DNA of 64,000 nt from NVTR01 sp965237505 (lineage in GTDB: Bacteria; Pseudomonadota; Alphaproteobacteria; Rhodobacterales; Rhodobacteraceae), in assembly GCA_965237505.1 (NCBI GenBank), contig CBDEFR010000008.1, forward strand, positions 186,001-250,000. The letters run 5' to 3'. The notes under the pieces are model-generated. The model was not told where the DNA came from and searched no databases. It saw nothing but the letters and a program-made list of their open reading frames with translations. The position numbers and the translations under genes were made by a program. Positions 8,044 to 17,525 of this stretch are shown here, piece by piece (positions within the stretch are counted from its first letter, which is position 1; each line of letters opens with the position of its first letter).

Positions 8044-10011
8044 ATGAGCGCACCGACCAAAGATCCTCCCTGGCTGTTCCGCACCTATGCCGGACATTCG
8101 ACTGCGGCGGCGTCAAACGCGCTGTACCGGAGCAATCTGGCGAAAGGGCAGACCGGCCTGTCGGTGGCTTTCGACCTGCCGACCCAGACCGGATACAACA
8201 GCGACCATACCCTGGCGCGCGGCGAGGTTGGCAAGGTCGGCGTGCCGATCTGCCATCTGGGTGACATGGCCGCGCTGTTTGCCGACATCCCGCTGGATCA
8301 GATGAACACCTCGATGACGATCAACGCCACCGCACCGTGGCTGCTGGCGCTGTATATCGCAATGGCGCAGGAACAGGGCGTTGACATCGCGGACCTGCAA
8401 GGCACGGTGCAAAACGACATCATCAAGGAGTATCTGAGCCGCGGCACTTATATCTGCCCGCCGGAACCCTCGCTGGGCATGATAACCGATGTTGCCGCCT
8501 ACACGCGCGAGCATTTGCCGAAATGGAACCCGATGAACGTCTGTTCCTATCATCTGCAAGAGGCTGGCGCGACGCCTGAACAGGAACTCGCCTATGCGCT
8601 GGCCACGGCGTGCGCCGTACTCGATGACCTGCGGGAAAAGGTTGCGAGCGAACATTTCCCGGCGATGGTGGGCCGGATTTCATTCTTCGTGAACGCCGGC
8701 ATTCGGTTCGTGACCGAGATGTGCAAAATGCGCGCCTTTGTCGAACTTTGGGATGAGATTACCGCCGAGCGCTACGGTGTCACCGACCCGAAATTCCGCC
8801 GCTTCCGCTACGGGGTGCAAGTCAACAGCCTTGGCCTGACCGAGCAGCAGCCGGAAAACAACGTCTACCGCATACTGTTGGAAATGCTCGCCGTGACGCT
8901 CTCCAAAAACGCCCGCGCCCGCGCGGTGCAGCTGCCGGCCTGGAACGAAGCCCTCGGCCTGCCACGCCCGTGGGACCAGCAGTGGTCGCTTCGGATGCAA
9001 CAAATACTGGCCTATGAAACCGATCTTCTGGAATACCAGGATCTGTTTGACGGCAACCCCGCGATCGCGCGCAAGGTCGAGACGCTGAAAGACGCAGCCC
9101 GTGCCGAACTGGCGCAGATCGACGCAATGGGTGGCGCGGTGCAGGCGATTGAATTCATGAAATCGCGGCTGGTCGAGGCCAACGCCGAGCGGATCGCGCG
9201 TATCGAGGGCGGCGAGACCACGCTGGTCGGCGTCAACCGCTGGACAACCGGCGAACCTTCGCCCCTGACAACAGGTGATGCGGCGATCATGGCCGCCGAC
9301 AAAGGTGCCGAAGCCGACCAGATCGCCCGCCTGAAAGCCTGGCGCCTGGCGCGCGATGAGCAGGCTGTGAAGGCCGCGCTCAACGCGTTGCGCGACGCGG
9401 CGCGTGCGCGAAGCAACATCATGGCGCCGTCAATTCAGGCGGCCAAGGCAGGTGCCACTACGGGCGAATGGGGCGAGGTGGTGCGCGCCGTCTTTGGCCA
9501 GTACCGCGCGCCCACGGGTGTGGCCAAAGCGCCGTCCAACCGCACTGAAGGGCTGGATGAGATCCGCGCCGCTGTCGATGCGGTGTCCGACAGGCTCGGC
9601 CGCCGCCTGAAATTGCTGATCGGCAAACCGGGGCTTGACGGCCATTCCAACGGTGCCGAGCAAATCGCCACCCGGGCGCGGGATTGCGGCATCGACATCG
9701 CTTATGACGGCATCCGCCTGACCCCGGCCGAGATTGCCGCCGCTGCACAGCGCGAAGACGCCCATATCATCGGCCTGTCGATTCTGTCGGGCAGCCACCT
9801 GCCCCTGATCAAGGAACTGCTGGACCTGATGCAGGCGCAGGGCCTGGGCCACGTCCCGATCATCGTGGGCGGCATTATTCCGGAGGTTGACGCCGCGCGG
9901 TTGCGCGAGCTTGGCGTGGCGCGGGTCTATACGCCGAAAGACTTTGAGCTGACCCGGATCATGTTTGATATCGTCGCACTGGTGGAGCCGAAATCGGTGG
10001 CCGCGCAATAA
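8044..10011 (+). CDS. ecm: (2R)-Ethylmalonyl-CoA mutase
   Basis: A 655-residue B12-dependent acyl-CoA mutase that converts ethylmalonyl-CoA to methylsuccinyl-CoA. The N-terminal substrate barrel starts PPWLFRTYAGHSTA and contains VAFDLPTQTGYNSDH and NTSMTINATAPW. The C-terminal cobalamin domain (about 520-650) has the DxHxxG signature in GLDGHSNGAEQ, then LSILSGSHL and VGGIIP. A single chain of this length with both domains fits Ecm or MeaA rather than the two-subunit methylmalonyl-CoA mutase. The pathway context (ccrA, mch, mcl2 in the window) favours Ecm. ATG 8044 is chosen because the domain begins there. Confidence 0.9.
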   Translation: MSAPTKDPPWLFRTYAGHSTAAASNALYRSNLAKGQTGLSVAFDLPTQTGYNSDHTLARGEVGKVGVPICHLGDMAALFADIPLDQMNTSMTINATAPWLLALYIAMAQEQGVDIADLQGTVQNDIIKEYLSRGTYICPPEPSLGMITDVAAYTREHLPKWNPMNVCSYHLQEAGATPEQELAYALATACAVLDDLREKVASEHFPAMVGRISFFVNAGIRFVTEMCKMRAFVELWDEITAERYGVTDPKFRRFRYGVQVNSLGLTEQQPENNVYRILLEMLAVTLSKNARARAVQLPAWNEALGLPRPWDQQWSLRMQQILAYETDLLEYQDLFDGNPAIARKVETLKDAARAELAQIDAMGGAVQAIEFMKSRLVEANAERIARIEGGETTLVGVNRWTTGEPSPLTTGDAAIMAADKGAEADQIARLKAWRLARDEQAVKAALNALRDAARARSNIMAPSIQAAKAGATTGEWGEVVRAVFGQYRAPTGVAKAPSNRTEGLDEIRAAVDAVSDRLGRRLKLLIGKPGLDGHSNGAEQIATRARDCGIDIAYDGIRLTPAEIAAAAQREDAHIIGLSILSGSHLPLIKELLDLMQAQGLGHVPIIVGGIIPEVDAARLRELGVARVYTPKDFELTRIMFDIVALVEPKSVAAQ

Positions 10012-10021
10012 GCACCAGGGC

Positions 10022-10792
10022 CTAGCCGCGCCGTTCGATGATCCATTGCACGGCTGCCGGCAGATCATCGACAACGACGCTTGGTTTGGGATCGACGCTC
10101 AGCTCGGCTCCGGGCAGGTATTTGCCGGTGCGCACCAGCACCCCAAAGCCAAGCCCTGCGGCAAGTGCGCCAGAGACATCCATCTCGGCATCATCGCCGA
10201 TCATCACGGCTTGGGCACCGTCACAATCCATGCCGGCCAAGGCGGCAGCAAAGAAGGCGGCGGACGGCTTGCCCAGAACCCGCGCCGTGCGCTGGGTGGC
10301 AAATTCGAGCGCGGCGACAAATGCTCCGGCATCAAGACTGATCTCGCCGTCGTCACCCCTGAACGTCCGGTTGGTTGCGAGCGCCAGAAAATCAGCGCCC
10401 TTGGTCAGTTCCTTGAACGCCGAATTCAGTGCCTCAAAGGTAAAGCCCGGTCCCGCATCGCCGATTACAACGGCCTTGGCATCATGGCGCGCCAGACCAT
10501 GAAAATCTTCAGCAAGATCGGGGTGGATCAGCAGATGGGCCGACCGTTTGTGGCAAATCAACCAGGCGCGCGCAACCTCGGCGGGGGTGAACAGCTCATC
10601 TTCGGCGATATCGACACCCATGCCGACTAGACGGGCCATGATGCCAGGTTTCGGTGTCCGAGTGGTGTTGGTCAGAAACCGCAGCGCCAGCCCGGCATTG
10701 CGCAAGCGCGACAGCGCATCGATCGCGCCCGGCAAAACATCATTGCCGACATAAATCACCCCGGAAAGATCAAGCAATGCCCCATTGATCAT
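10022..10792 (-). CDS. HAD-IIA phosphatase, LHPP-like
   Basis: A HAD hydrolase of about 256 residues. Motif I is NGALLDLSGVIYVG, with the DxSGV form typical of LHPP (phospholysine/phosphohistidine/pyrophosphate phosphatase) and HDHD2-like proteins. Motif II is FLTNTTRTP, a lysine is present in LGKPSAAFF, and motif III/IV is VMIGDDAEMDVSGA. The start at 10792 places motif I at the N-terminus; an ATG 12 codons upstream is possible. The gene ends a few bases after ecm, convergent to it. The substrate cannot be fixed from sequence. Confidence 0.8.
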   Translation of the reverse strand: MINGALLDLSGVIYVGNDVLPGAIDALSRLRNAGLALRFLTNTTRTPKPGIMARLVGMGVDIAEDELFTPAEVARAWLICHKRSAHLLIHPDLAEDFHGLARHDAKAVVIGDAGPGFTFEALNSAFKELTKGADFLALATNRTFRGDDGEISLDAGAFVAALEFATQRTARVLGKPSAAFFAAALAGMDCDGAQAVMIGDDAEMDVSGALAAGLGFGVLVRTGKYLPGAELSVDPKPSVVVDDLPAAVQWIIERRG

Positions 10793-11022
10793 CGCGGCGA
10801 TCATGGCGACGCTCAACTGGGTCGTCAAATTCGAAATGACATGGACTTGTTGACGTTTGCTGTTCAGCCGTGAACCGAAAATGAACAGGCCACGAATCTC
10901 ACTGCTTCTTTTTGGTCAAAATACTCACCCTACAGCGCCGATTGCCTTTCCCGAGCGCTGCCGTATAGTCTCGCAAAAGCCGAATGACGGCCAACAGGAT
11001 CACCAATTGTCAGGAGACTGTC

Positions 11023-11319
11023 ATGAGCCCATTGCGACCGAAATATTTGCATGTCCTGGCGCTTGGCGCAGCGCTTGCCCTGTCGGCCTGCACCGGCAGC
11101 TATCGGCTTGGCGCTGACGGCGTGCTGCTCAGGCCCGACGCCCTGGCCGGACTGACGGTAAGAGAAGCGCACAATCTGGGTTATAAAATTCCGCCCGGCC
11201 ATTATCCGCCGCCAGGGATGTGCCGGGTGTGGTACCCAAGGCGCCCGCCAGGCCAACAGCCGCCGCCGGTTTCCTGCTCGGCATTCGTTCCGTTCGGGGC
11301 GATATTGATCCGCGGATAG
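11023..11319 (+). CDS. Small lipoprotein, unknown function
   Basis: A 98-residue protein with a type II signal peptide: MSPLRPKYLHVLALG, then lipobox LSAC, so it should be lipidated and membrane-anchored. The mature part is short and rich in proline and glycine (PPGHYPPPGMCRVWYPRRPP), a pattern seen in outer-membrane lipoproteins. The start follows CAGGAGACTGTC, a good ribosome site. It lies 70 bp upstream of deoD on the same strand. The family is not recognised. Confidence 0.7.
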   Translation: MSPLRPKYLHVLALGAALALSACTGSYRLGADGVLLRPDALAGLTVREAHNLGYKIPPGHYPPPGMCRVWYPRRPPGQQPPPVSCSAFVPFGAILIRG

Positions 11320-11389
11320 CGCGCGCCGGTGACAGCGATTTCTTTATCAAGCCGGGTGGCGTTGCCGAAAGAAAAACCAGGAAAACATC

Positions 11390-12094
11390 ATGACAGTCCA
11401 CATCGGAGCCAAGCCCGGCGAGATCGCCGAAACCGTTCTGTTGCCTGGCGACCCCTACCGCGCCAAATGGGCGGCGCAAAAGTTTCTGACCGACCCAAAG
11501 CTGGTGAACGAAGTGCGCGGGATGTTCGGCTTTACCGGCACTTACAAGGGCATGCCTGTGACCATTCAGGGCACCGGCATGGGCATGCCGTCGCTGTCGA
11601 TCTATGTGAACGAACTGATCAAGGACTACGGTGTCCAGACCCTGATCCGCATCGGCTCGTGCGGCGCCATGCAGGACAGTGTCGCGCTGCGCGACGTGAT
11701 CATCGCCATGACGGCAACCACCGTGTCCACGCCGTCCAGCACGATCTTTCGCGAATTGAACTTCTCGCCGACGGCAGATTACGACCTGCTGCGCGCGGCA
11801 GCGGACGCCGCCGCCAAAATGGATGCGGGCGTGCATGTTGGCGGGATTTATTCGTCAGATACATTCTATGACGAACGCCCTGACCTGAATTTGGCAATGA
11901 CCCGGCATGGAATTCTGGGCGTCGAGATGGAGGCGGCTGAGCTTTACACGCTGGCGGCCCGGCATGGCCGCCGCGCACTGGCGGTTCTGACGGTTTCGGA
12001 CCACCTGATCACCGGCGAGGCGCTGGCCGCAGACTTGCGCGAAACCAGCTTTGGCGATATGGTCGAGATTGCGCTGCAGGCGGGGTTTGCCTGA
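11390..12094 (+). CDS. deoD: Purine-nucleoside phosphorylase, DeoD type
   Basis: A 234-residue hexameric-type purine nucleoside phosphorylase that splits purine (deoxy)ribonucleosides with phosphate to free base and (deoxy)ribose-1-phosphate. The family signatures are present: LLPGDPYRAKW for phosphate binding, GTGMGMPSLSIYVNEL, LIRIGSCGAM, GVEMEAAELY for the sugar, and the catalytic aspartate in TVSDHLITGE. The length is normal. An AGGAAAA ribosome site precedes the ATG. A broken DUF1989 gene follows on the opposite strand. Confidence 0.93.
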   Translation: MTVHIGAKPGEIAETVLLPGDPYRAKWAAQKFLTDPKLVNEVRGMFGFTGTYKGMPVTIQGTGMGMPSLSIYVNELIKDYGVQTLIRIGSCGAMQDSVALRDVIIAMTATTVSTPSSTIFRELNFSPTADYDLLRAAADAAAKMDAGVHVGGIYSSDTFYDERPDLNLAMTRHGILGVEMEAAELYTLAARHGRRALAVLTVSDHLITGEALAADLRETSFGDMVEIALQAGFA

Positions 12095-12209
12095 GTGTCG
12101 GGGACATTTTCGAGTATTTTTGAACAGAAGAAGTCAGTTACCGTGCGAGCGGTCGTAGCCGTTCTGCGTTGGCGATGACCAACCCAGCGGCGGTTCGGCT
12201 GGTTCAAAC

Positions 12210-13314
12210 CTTGCCTATCCGGTTAACGCCCATGACCGCTACATGTAGGGTGCCGCCACTCTCCCGAGTAAAGCTCGGCATAGGTTGGAGCAGAGGTGTC
12301 GCCCGCGATGCCGAGCAATGAGCGGAAGGCGTTGAACGGGTAGAACCGCCTGTTGAAGCGGAAGGTGAACTCGTTGAGGTAGGCTTGTAGGTGCTGGTGG
12401 CTAACGCCGTGGTGGATACCGATCAGCCACGTCTTCAGGTTGGCGAAAACCAGATGGATGATCGGCAGGTATTGCTCGGCAACCTCTGGATCACCACACT
12501 CGGCAACAGCGAAGTGCTCATAGCCGCGCTTACCGAGGCCAGCATAGCCGCTCCAATCGTCAGTAACGATCAGCGATCCCGGCGCGACGGTGCTCTCGAC
12601 GAACCCACAGAGCGACTCGGCGCTACGGTCGAGCACGACGGCGAGCCGAACGCGTCCGGCATAGCGTCCGTCTTTCCGGTTGTCGAGCTTGGTGCCCGGC
12701 TTTCGATGACGCACCTCGATGGCACAGGAGACGGGAACCTTGTGGTGAACACCACGGCCTTCCCCACGCGTTCGCCCGCCAACCCAGGTTTCGTCCACCT
12801 CAACATGGTTCTTGGGCTGTCCACCGATCCTGTCTTGGTTGGGCCGCACCATGCCCGAGCGGAGCTTGTGGAGAATTTGAAAGGCCGTCTCGTAGCGCGA
12901 AAGACCAAGTTGCCGCTGAAACTGCACGGCGGACATGCCGGGCGTCTGACTGGCGACCAGATAAGCGGCCCAGAACCAGACGTTCAGCGGAGTGTGGCTA
13001 CGCTCCATCACTGTTCCCACCGTCAGCCCGGTGTTCTGGCGGCACTTGCGGCAGCGCAGGACGCCAGGGCGGTTTTCAAAGTGGAACGGCTCTCCCGCCG
13101 TGCCGCAGTGCGGGCAGGCAAAGCCGTCTCCCCAGCGGGCTTTCTCCAGGTAGGCGGCGCAGGCCGCATCATCGGGGAAAAGTCGCTGGAACTCGGGTAG
13201 CGAATGCCGGAATGGGAGATCGGCGCGGTCGAGAACATCCATGGCGCGCTCCCCTATATCCGGTTTGCGCCCATTCTAGCCCTAGTGGGTGTGGGTGTAA
13301 ACCGGATAGGCAAG
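12210..13314 (-). mobile_element. IS1595-family element D
   Basis: A 1105-bp element has ends CTTGCCTATCCGGTT and a matching inverted right end, and is flanked by the 8-bp repeat GTTCAAAC (12202-12209 and 13315-13322). It carries only a transposase. The MITE that follows directly uses the same 8-bp repeat, so the three GTTCAAAC copies bracket two insertions in a row inside the DUF1989 gene. Confidence 0.93.
12223..13242 (-). CDS. IS1595-family transposase, element D
   Basis: A 339-residue transposase with a zinc ribbon (CPHC and CRKC pairs) near residues 43-70. The catalytic blocks are HVEVDETWVGG, LIVTDDWSGY and HLVFANLKTWLIGIHHG; the third carries an asparagine where elements A to C have a glutamate (IESFW/IEGFW). 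This fits the IS1595 subgroup with a DDN-like triad. The frame is intact. Its first 30 and last 25 codons correspond to the remnants kept in the MITEs at 13323, 15656 and 17526. Confidence 0.92.
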   Translation of the reverse strand: MDVLDRADLPFRHSLPEFQRLFPDDAACAAYLEKARWGDGFACPHCGTAGEPFHFENRPGVLRCRKCRQNTGLTVGTVMERSHTPLNVWFWAAYLVASQTPGMSAVQFQRQLGLSRYETAFQILHKLRSGMVRPNQDRIGGQPKNHVEVDETWVGGRTRGEGRGVHHKVPVSCAIEVRHRKPGTKLDNRKDGRYAGRVRLAVVLDRSAESLCGFVESTVAPGSLIVTDDWSGYAGLGKRGYEHFAVAECGDPEVAEQYLPIIHLVFANLKTWLIGIHHGVSHQHLQAYLNEFTFRFNRRFYPFNAFRSLLGIAGDTSAPTYAELYSGEWRHPTCSGHGR

Positions 13315-13322
13315 GTTCAAAC

Positions 13323-13594
13323 CGTGCCTATCCGGTTGTCACCCACACCCACTATATGTATGGCGTGGCGTCGAGTGGCCCGGGAGGGCGACAAAGCGGG
13401 GATGGATGTCTCGCAGCGTGAAGACCTTTCGTTTCCGCGGTCGCTTCCTGAGTTCCAGCGACTTTTCCCGGATGGCACGGCCTGTGCCGCCTAAATTGCT
13501 GGCGATGTCACCGCTCCCACTTACGCCCAGCTTTACTCGGGCGATTGGGAGCACCCTAGATGTAGTGGGTGTGGGTGACAACCGGATAGGCACG
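13323..13594 (+). repeat. MITE copy M1 (internally deleted IS1595 derivative)
   Basis: 272 bp with long inverted ends CGTGCCTATCCGGTTGTCAC and flanking GTTCAAAC repeats (13315-13322, 13595-13602). Inside it keeps the first 30 codons of an IS1595 transposase (MDVSQREDLSFPRSLPEF and on), a stop at the junction, then the last 25 or so codons (APTYAQLYSGDWEHP). It cannot encode a transposase and would depend on one from a relative such as element D. Confidence 0.9.
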
Positions 13595-14534
13595 GTTCAA
13601 ACACCTCGACCAGCAGCGGATAGCAGGCCGCGGTATCGCCGGAATGCTCAGCACCGCAATCGCCGCCCGGACAAGCGGAGAGCGCGCCGAGCAGGTCAAT
13701 TTCCGCAAAGAATTCAATGAAATCACCGGGGCGAGCCGGGCTGGCTTTCATGAAATACTGACCGGTGTCGCGGCTGAACACGGTGCACATGAAGACGTTC
13801 AGAACGTCATGGATATGCGCCTCGCCCTGCGCCAAAGCGATGCCGGTCTCAGCGGCCAGCGCGCGCATAAGGTTGGAGTGGCAGCAGTGATGATACTGCC
13901 CGCCCGTCAACAGATTGTTAGTGTAAGGGTCGCAGCGGGTGCCGATCACGTCATGGACCGCGCCGCCATGCGCATCGATCCCATACCAGTTCAGCGTATC
14001 TTGGATAATCGTTGCGATCGGGCGCAGGTGCGGGAAAGACGACCACATTCGATCGCGACACTCAGATGGCTGCCGTGCAGGGCCCGGGTCTTGCCGGAAT
14101 AAAACCGCTCTGACAAATCAGCTGCGTTCCACAGATTCAAATCGCCGACCTGCGGGCCGTCGACACTGGTGATGCGAAAATAGTGCCCCGCGGCGACCCG
14201 AAAACATATCACCTCGCGCGGTGGTATCAGAACTTCATCGATCTTGGCTGCGCCACGCCGGGCGGCGCGATAGCCAGCCAAGTCAGGCTGCGGTAGCGTT
14301 TTGTCCGGATAACAGATAACCGGGCGAACCGCGCGGCGCGCGTCCGCATCCGGCGGCACTGGGTGATCAATCTTCGCGACTGGCATTTCCGGCCCCTTTT
14401 TCAGGTGACTCCAATGTATCACAAAGCCAAAGCACCAGCTTCTTTGCAGGAAAAATATGGGAATTATACCGTTGACTAGGCAGGCTTTGTCGTCTATATT
14501 TATGGAAGATGACTAGACACTGACGGAGTTGGCT

Positions 14535-15476
14535 ATGACACAGCAGGCACCCGGAAAAGCCCATCGAGAGGGGATAAGCGTAATCGAATTGTTTCGTATG
14601 TTTCCTGACGAAGCTGCGGCGCTAGCATGGTTCGAGAACGTCCGTTGGCCGGATGGAGAGCGCCATTGCCCGCATTGCGGGAGTTTCGAGACCAGCCCAG
14701 TTCCAAAAGAAAATCCCATGCCGTACTGGTGCTCGGCATGCCGCGAATATTTCAGCGTTCGCACCGGTACCGCGATGCACCGCTCTCGCCTGTCTCTGCA
14801 AAAGTGGGTTATCGGCATCTACCTTATGAGCACGAATATCAAAGGTGTTTCCAGCATGAAGCTACACCGCGACCTGAAAATCACGCAAAAGACGGCGTGG
14901 TTCATGGCCCAGCGCATCCGGCAAGGCTGGGTTGATGGAACCGGGCCGTTCGCTGGCCCCATCGAGGCCGACGAAACGTTCATCGGTGGCAAGGAGAAGA
15001 ACAAGCACTCCAACAAGAAGCTCAGGGCGGGCCGCGGGGGCGTCGGCAAGGCTATAGTGGCCGGGGCAAAGGATCGCGAGACAAACGCCGTGAGAGCCGC
15101 CGTGGTGGAGAACACGGACGCCGAGACCCTACAGGGTTTCGTTGGCGATCTCGCTGCCGATGGTGCCACCGTCTACACTGACGATCACGGCGGCTACAAG
15201 GGGCTTCCCTTTGATCACCAGACCGTGAGACACTCTATCAGTGAATATGTGAATGGACAGGCCAGCACAAACGGGATAGAGAGCTTCTGGGCGCTGCTCA
15301 AGCGCGGGTACCATGGCACCTATCATCACATGAGCCCCAAGCACCTACAGCGCTATGTCAATGAGTTCGCTGGCCGTCACAACATCCGTGATCTCGACAC
15401 TATCGAGCAAATGACAACCTTGTCAAAGGGGATGATCGGGAAGCGGTTGCAATACGCCGATTTGATCGGCAGTTAG
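14535..15476 (+). CDS. IS1595-family (ISXO2-like) transposase, element B
   Basis: A 313-residue intact transposase. The zinc ribbon has CPHC and CSAC pairs in WPDGERHCPHCGS and PYWCSACREYFS. The DDE blocks are IEADETFIGG, VYTDDHGGYKG and STNGIESFWALLKRG. The ATG at 14535 follows GGAG. It is related over its whole length to the transposase of element A. The next gene of the operon begins 11 bp after the stop with its own GGGGAGGAAG site, so all cargo is probably cotranscribed with it. Confidence 0.92.
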   Translation: MTQQAPGKAHREGISVIELFRMFPDEAAALAWFENVRWPDGERHCPHCGSFETSPVPKENPMPYWCSACREYFSVRTGTAMHRSRLSLQKWVIGIYLMSTNIKGVSSMKLHRDLKITQKTAWFMAQRIRQGWVDGTGPFAGPIEADETFIGGKEKNKHSNKKLRAGRGGVGKAIVAGAKDRETNAVRAAVVENTDAETLQGFVGDLAADGATVYTDDHGGYKGLPFDHQTVRHSISEYVNGQASTNGIESFWALLKRGYHGTYHHMSPKHLQRYVNEFAGRHNIRDLDTIEQMTTLSKGMIGKRLQYADLIGS

Positions 15477-15487
15477 GGGAGGAAGAC

Positions 15488-15655
15488 ATGTCTCTAGAGC
15501 GGGCGCTTGCGCACTTTAGGAACCACCAAGAGAAATTTTCCGAAGAGCACTACAGACAGTTTGTGCTTATTCACGATGAAGAAGTAGAGGGTTTCTACGA
15601 CGATGAGATGTCCGCATACATGGCAGGACAAAAAAAATTCAAACTAGGATCGTTC
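15488..15655 (+). pseudogene. Small passenger protein of element B (DUF5678-like), split by MITE composite
   Basis: It begins MSLERALAHFRNHQEKFSEE and continues with FVLIHDEEVEGFYDDEM to KLGSF at 15655. The frame then enters the MITE. It resumes after the second copy of GATCGTTC, at 17806, with LLRQCVRRDEETPAIFRSRV and a TAA at 17869-17871, giving about 77 residues when joined. The pattern (LIxDxExxGFY ... FL/LxxxV ... SRV) resembles DUF5678-type proteins, by eye only. The next gene starts directly at the stop codon, which suggests coupled translation with the protease. Confidence 0.7.
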
Positions 15656-15927
15656 CGTGCCTATCCGGTTGTCACCCACACCCACTATATGTATGGCGTG
15701 GCGTCGAGTGGCCCGGGAGGGGGACAAAGCGGGGATGGATGTCTCGCAGCGTGAAGACCTTTCGTTTCCGCGGTCGCTTCCTGAGTTCCAGCGACTTTTC
15801 CCGGATGGCACGGCCTGTGCCGCCTAAATTGCTGGCGATGTCACCGCTCCCACTTACGCCCAGCTTTACTCGGGCGATTGGGAGCACCCTAGATGTAGTG
15901 GGTGTGGGTGACAACCGGATAGGCACG
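15656..15927 (+). repeat. MITE copy M2
   Basis: 272 bp, the same sequence and orientation as M1 except for scattered single-base differences (for example GGGAGGGGG instead of GGGAGGGCG). It forms the left arm of the composite transposon. Confidence 0.9.
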
Positions 15928-16054
15928 CATCGAAGTTCCGGAACCTTGGCATCGGCACCAGGAAGTTCCGGCGGCAATAGCCGACGATCCCCTCGACCTT
16001 GCCCTTGTCGTTCCCCTTGCCGGGGCGGCCAAAGCGGTCCTCGAACAGGTAATA

Positions 16055-17211
16055 CCAGCGGCATTTAACATTGACCGATATGGGCCCATTTTCGCATTCC
16101 GATTGATGTGATGGTTTCGGGCTGTGCGATGAGCTTGTTCCAAGCTTCGCATCCAGCATCGACGATGGCATTGTAGTCTTCGAACACGCGGTTGGAGAGC
16201 CAATTGGCGCGCAAGTACTGCCAGATATTTTCCACCGGGTTCAGTTCCGGAGCGCGCGATGGCAGCAGGATGATGGTGAGGTTCTTCGGGACTTTGAGTT
16301 TGCCGGTGGTGTGCCATCCGGCCCGATCCATCAGCACAACCGCATGGGCCTTTCGGGCGACGTGGCGGCTGATCTCGTCGAGATGCATCTGCATGGCTTG
16401 CGCGTCCGCCCAAGGCAGCATGAGCGCCGCCCCCTTGCCGTGAGCCGGACAGATGGCGCCGAACAGATAGGCGTTGCGATAGCGCTGATCGGCCGGCTGG
16501 CGGGGGCGCGTGCCCTTTCTCGCCCACAGGCGCGTCAGGCCATTCTTCTGGCCAAGGCGTGCTTCGTCCTGGAACCAGATCTCCACCGGCGTTCCCGCTG
16601 GCAGGTCAGCTATATGCACCTGGAGCGTGTCGGTGAAGTTTTTTTAAACGCCTCGATGATCCGCTTATCCTGCCTGGGATGCTGCGGGCGGGCGCTGATA
16701 TGGGCAAAGCCCAGTTCGCCAAGCAGTCTGGATATCCCGCGCTCGGAATAGATGACGCCAAAGCGCGCCTCGATCACCCGCTTCAGGTCGATCCGCCGCC
16801 AGCGGACAACCCCGTCCACCGCCGGATCGGGGCCGGTCTCGACAATCTCGCCAAGTTCTTTCATCTGGACATCGCTCAGGTAGCGCGTCCGGCCCGCGCC
16901 CTTGCGGTTGGTGAGGCCATCCGGTCCCTCTTCGTTGAACCGGTGAACCCAGTCCCGCAGGGTTTGGCGATCCATCCCACCGATCCTTGCGGCCTCTCCA
17001 CGGCTCATGCCATCGTAGACCGCCGCAAGAGACAACAGACGGCGGCTCTGCCGGGCATCCTTGCAACGGCTGGCGAGTTTACGAAGGTGGCGGGCATCAA
17101 AGTCGCGACGAAGCGGAACACTGGCTGGCATGGCGATCCTCCTTTGCCAACCTTGAATCAGATCAAAACCGATTTGGGAATCCCCACAGAGTCAGAAATT
17201 GATGCCGTTGG
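16055..17211 (-). mobile_element. IS630-family element, second type
   Basis: A 1157-bp element has ends CCAGCGGCAT and ATGCCGTTGG flanked by TA on each side. It is related to, but clearly different from, the four IS630 copies elsewhere in the window. It sits inside the istA fragment. Comparison with the intact istA at 23079 suggests that TAA was duplicated at the target. Confidence 0.9.
16065..17131 (-). CDS. IS630-family transposase by programmed -1 frameshift (second type)
   Basis: The upstream frame from 17131 gives the helix-turn-helix half (GGMDRQTLRDWVHRFNEEG). The downstream frame ending at 16065 gives the DDE half, with EIWFQDEARLGQ, VVLMDRAGWH and APELNPVENIWQYLR. They overlap at seven A residues (complement of 16639-16645), where a -1 slip joins AFKK to NFTDTLQVHIADLPAG, giving about 355 residues. 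Both frames are intact, so the element may be active. Confidence 0.85.
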
Positions 17212-17525
17212 TATAATGGGATCGTAACTCCCTGAACACACGTGTCCGCTGACGCTTGCCGTCACCGAGGATGCGGGCCACCGCAATCCTGGTGTTGTCA
17301 TAAAGGATCGAGCGCGGCACATCGCCGAAGAAGGAGAACCCCGAGACATGGCCGTCACAGAAGGCCTCCGTGGTCTCCCCCGGATAGGCCTTCACAAAGC
17401 AGGCGTCCGAGTGGGGTAGGCTCATCGCCAGGAAGTGGATCTTGCGTTCCACGCCACCGATGACGGCCAGGGCCTCGCCAAAATCAACCTGGGCGTGGCC
17501 GGGAGGATGCGTCAGCGGAACAAAC

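Larger units (their letters stand above)
12134..14386 (-). pseudogene. DUF1989 (urea carboxylase-associated type) gene, split by IS1595-D and MITE, and frameshifted
   Basis: Reading leftward from 14386, the product begins MPVAKIDHPVPPDADARR and continues to LHGSHLSV. Near 14049 one base is missing and the frame moves to DRMWSSFPHLRPIATIIQ, then HIHDVLNVFMC and on to LLVEVFE at 13595. There the MITE and IS1595-D intervene. Beyond 12209 the same frame resumes with PAEPPLGWSSPTQNGYDRSHGN and stops at 12134. DUF1989 proteins occur with urea carboxylase and related amide catabolism. Two independent lesions make this a pseudogene. Confidence 0.85.
15928..17525 (-). pseudogene. IS21-type istA fragment, split by IS630-2
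   Basis: On the minus strand the first part (17525-17214) reads HPPGHAQVDFGEALAVIGG, KIHFLAMSLPHSDACFVKAY and ILYDNTRIAVARILGDG up to ELRSHY. The second part (16054-15928) resumes LFEDRFGRPGKGNDKGKVEG and ends at NFLVPMPRF. These cover the DDE core of an IstA transposase diverged from the complete istA at 23079. Both ends of the gene are missing, cut at the MITE borders. It is non-functional. Confidence 0.85.
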
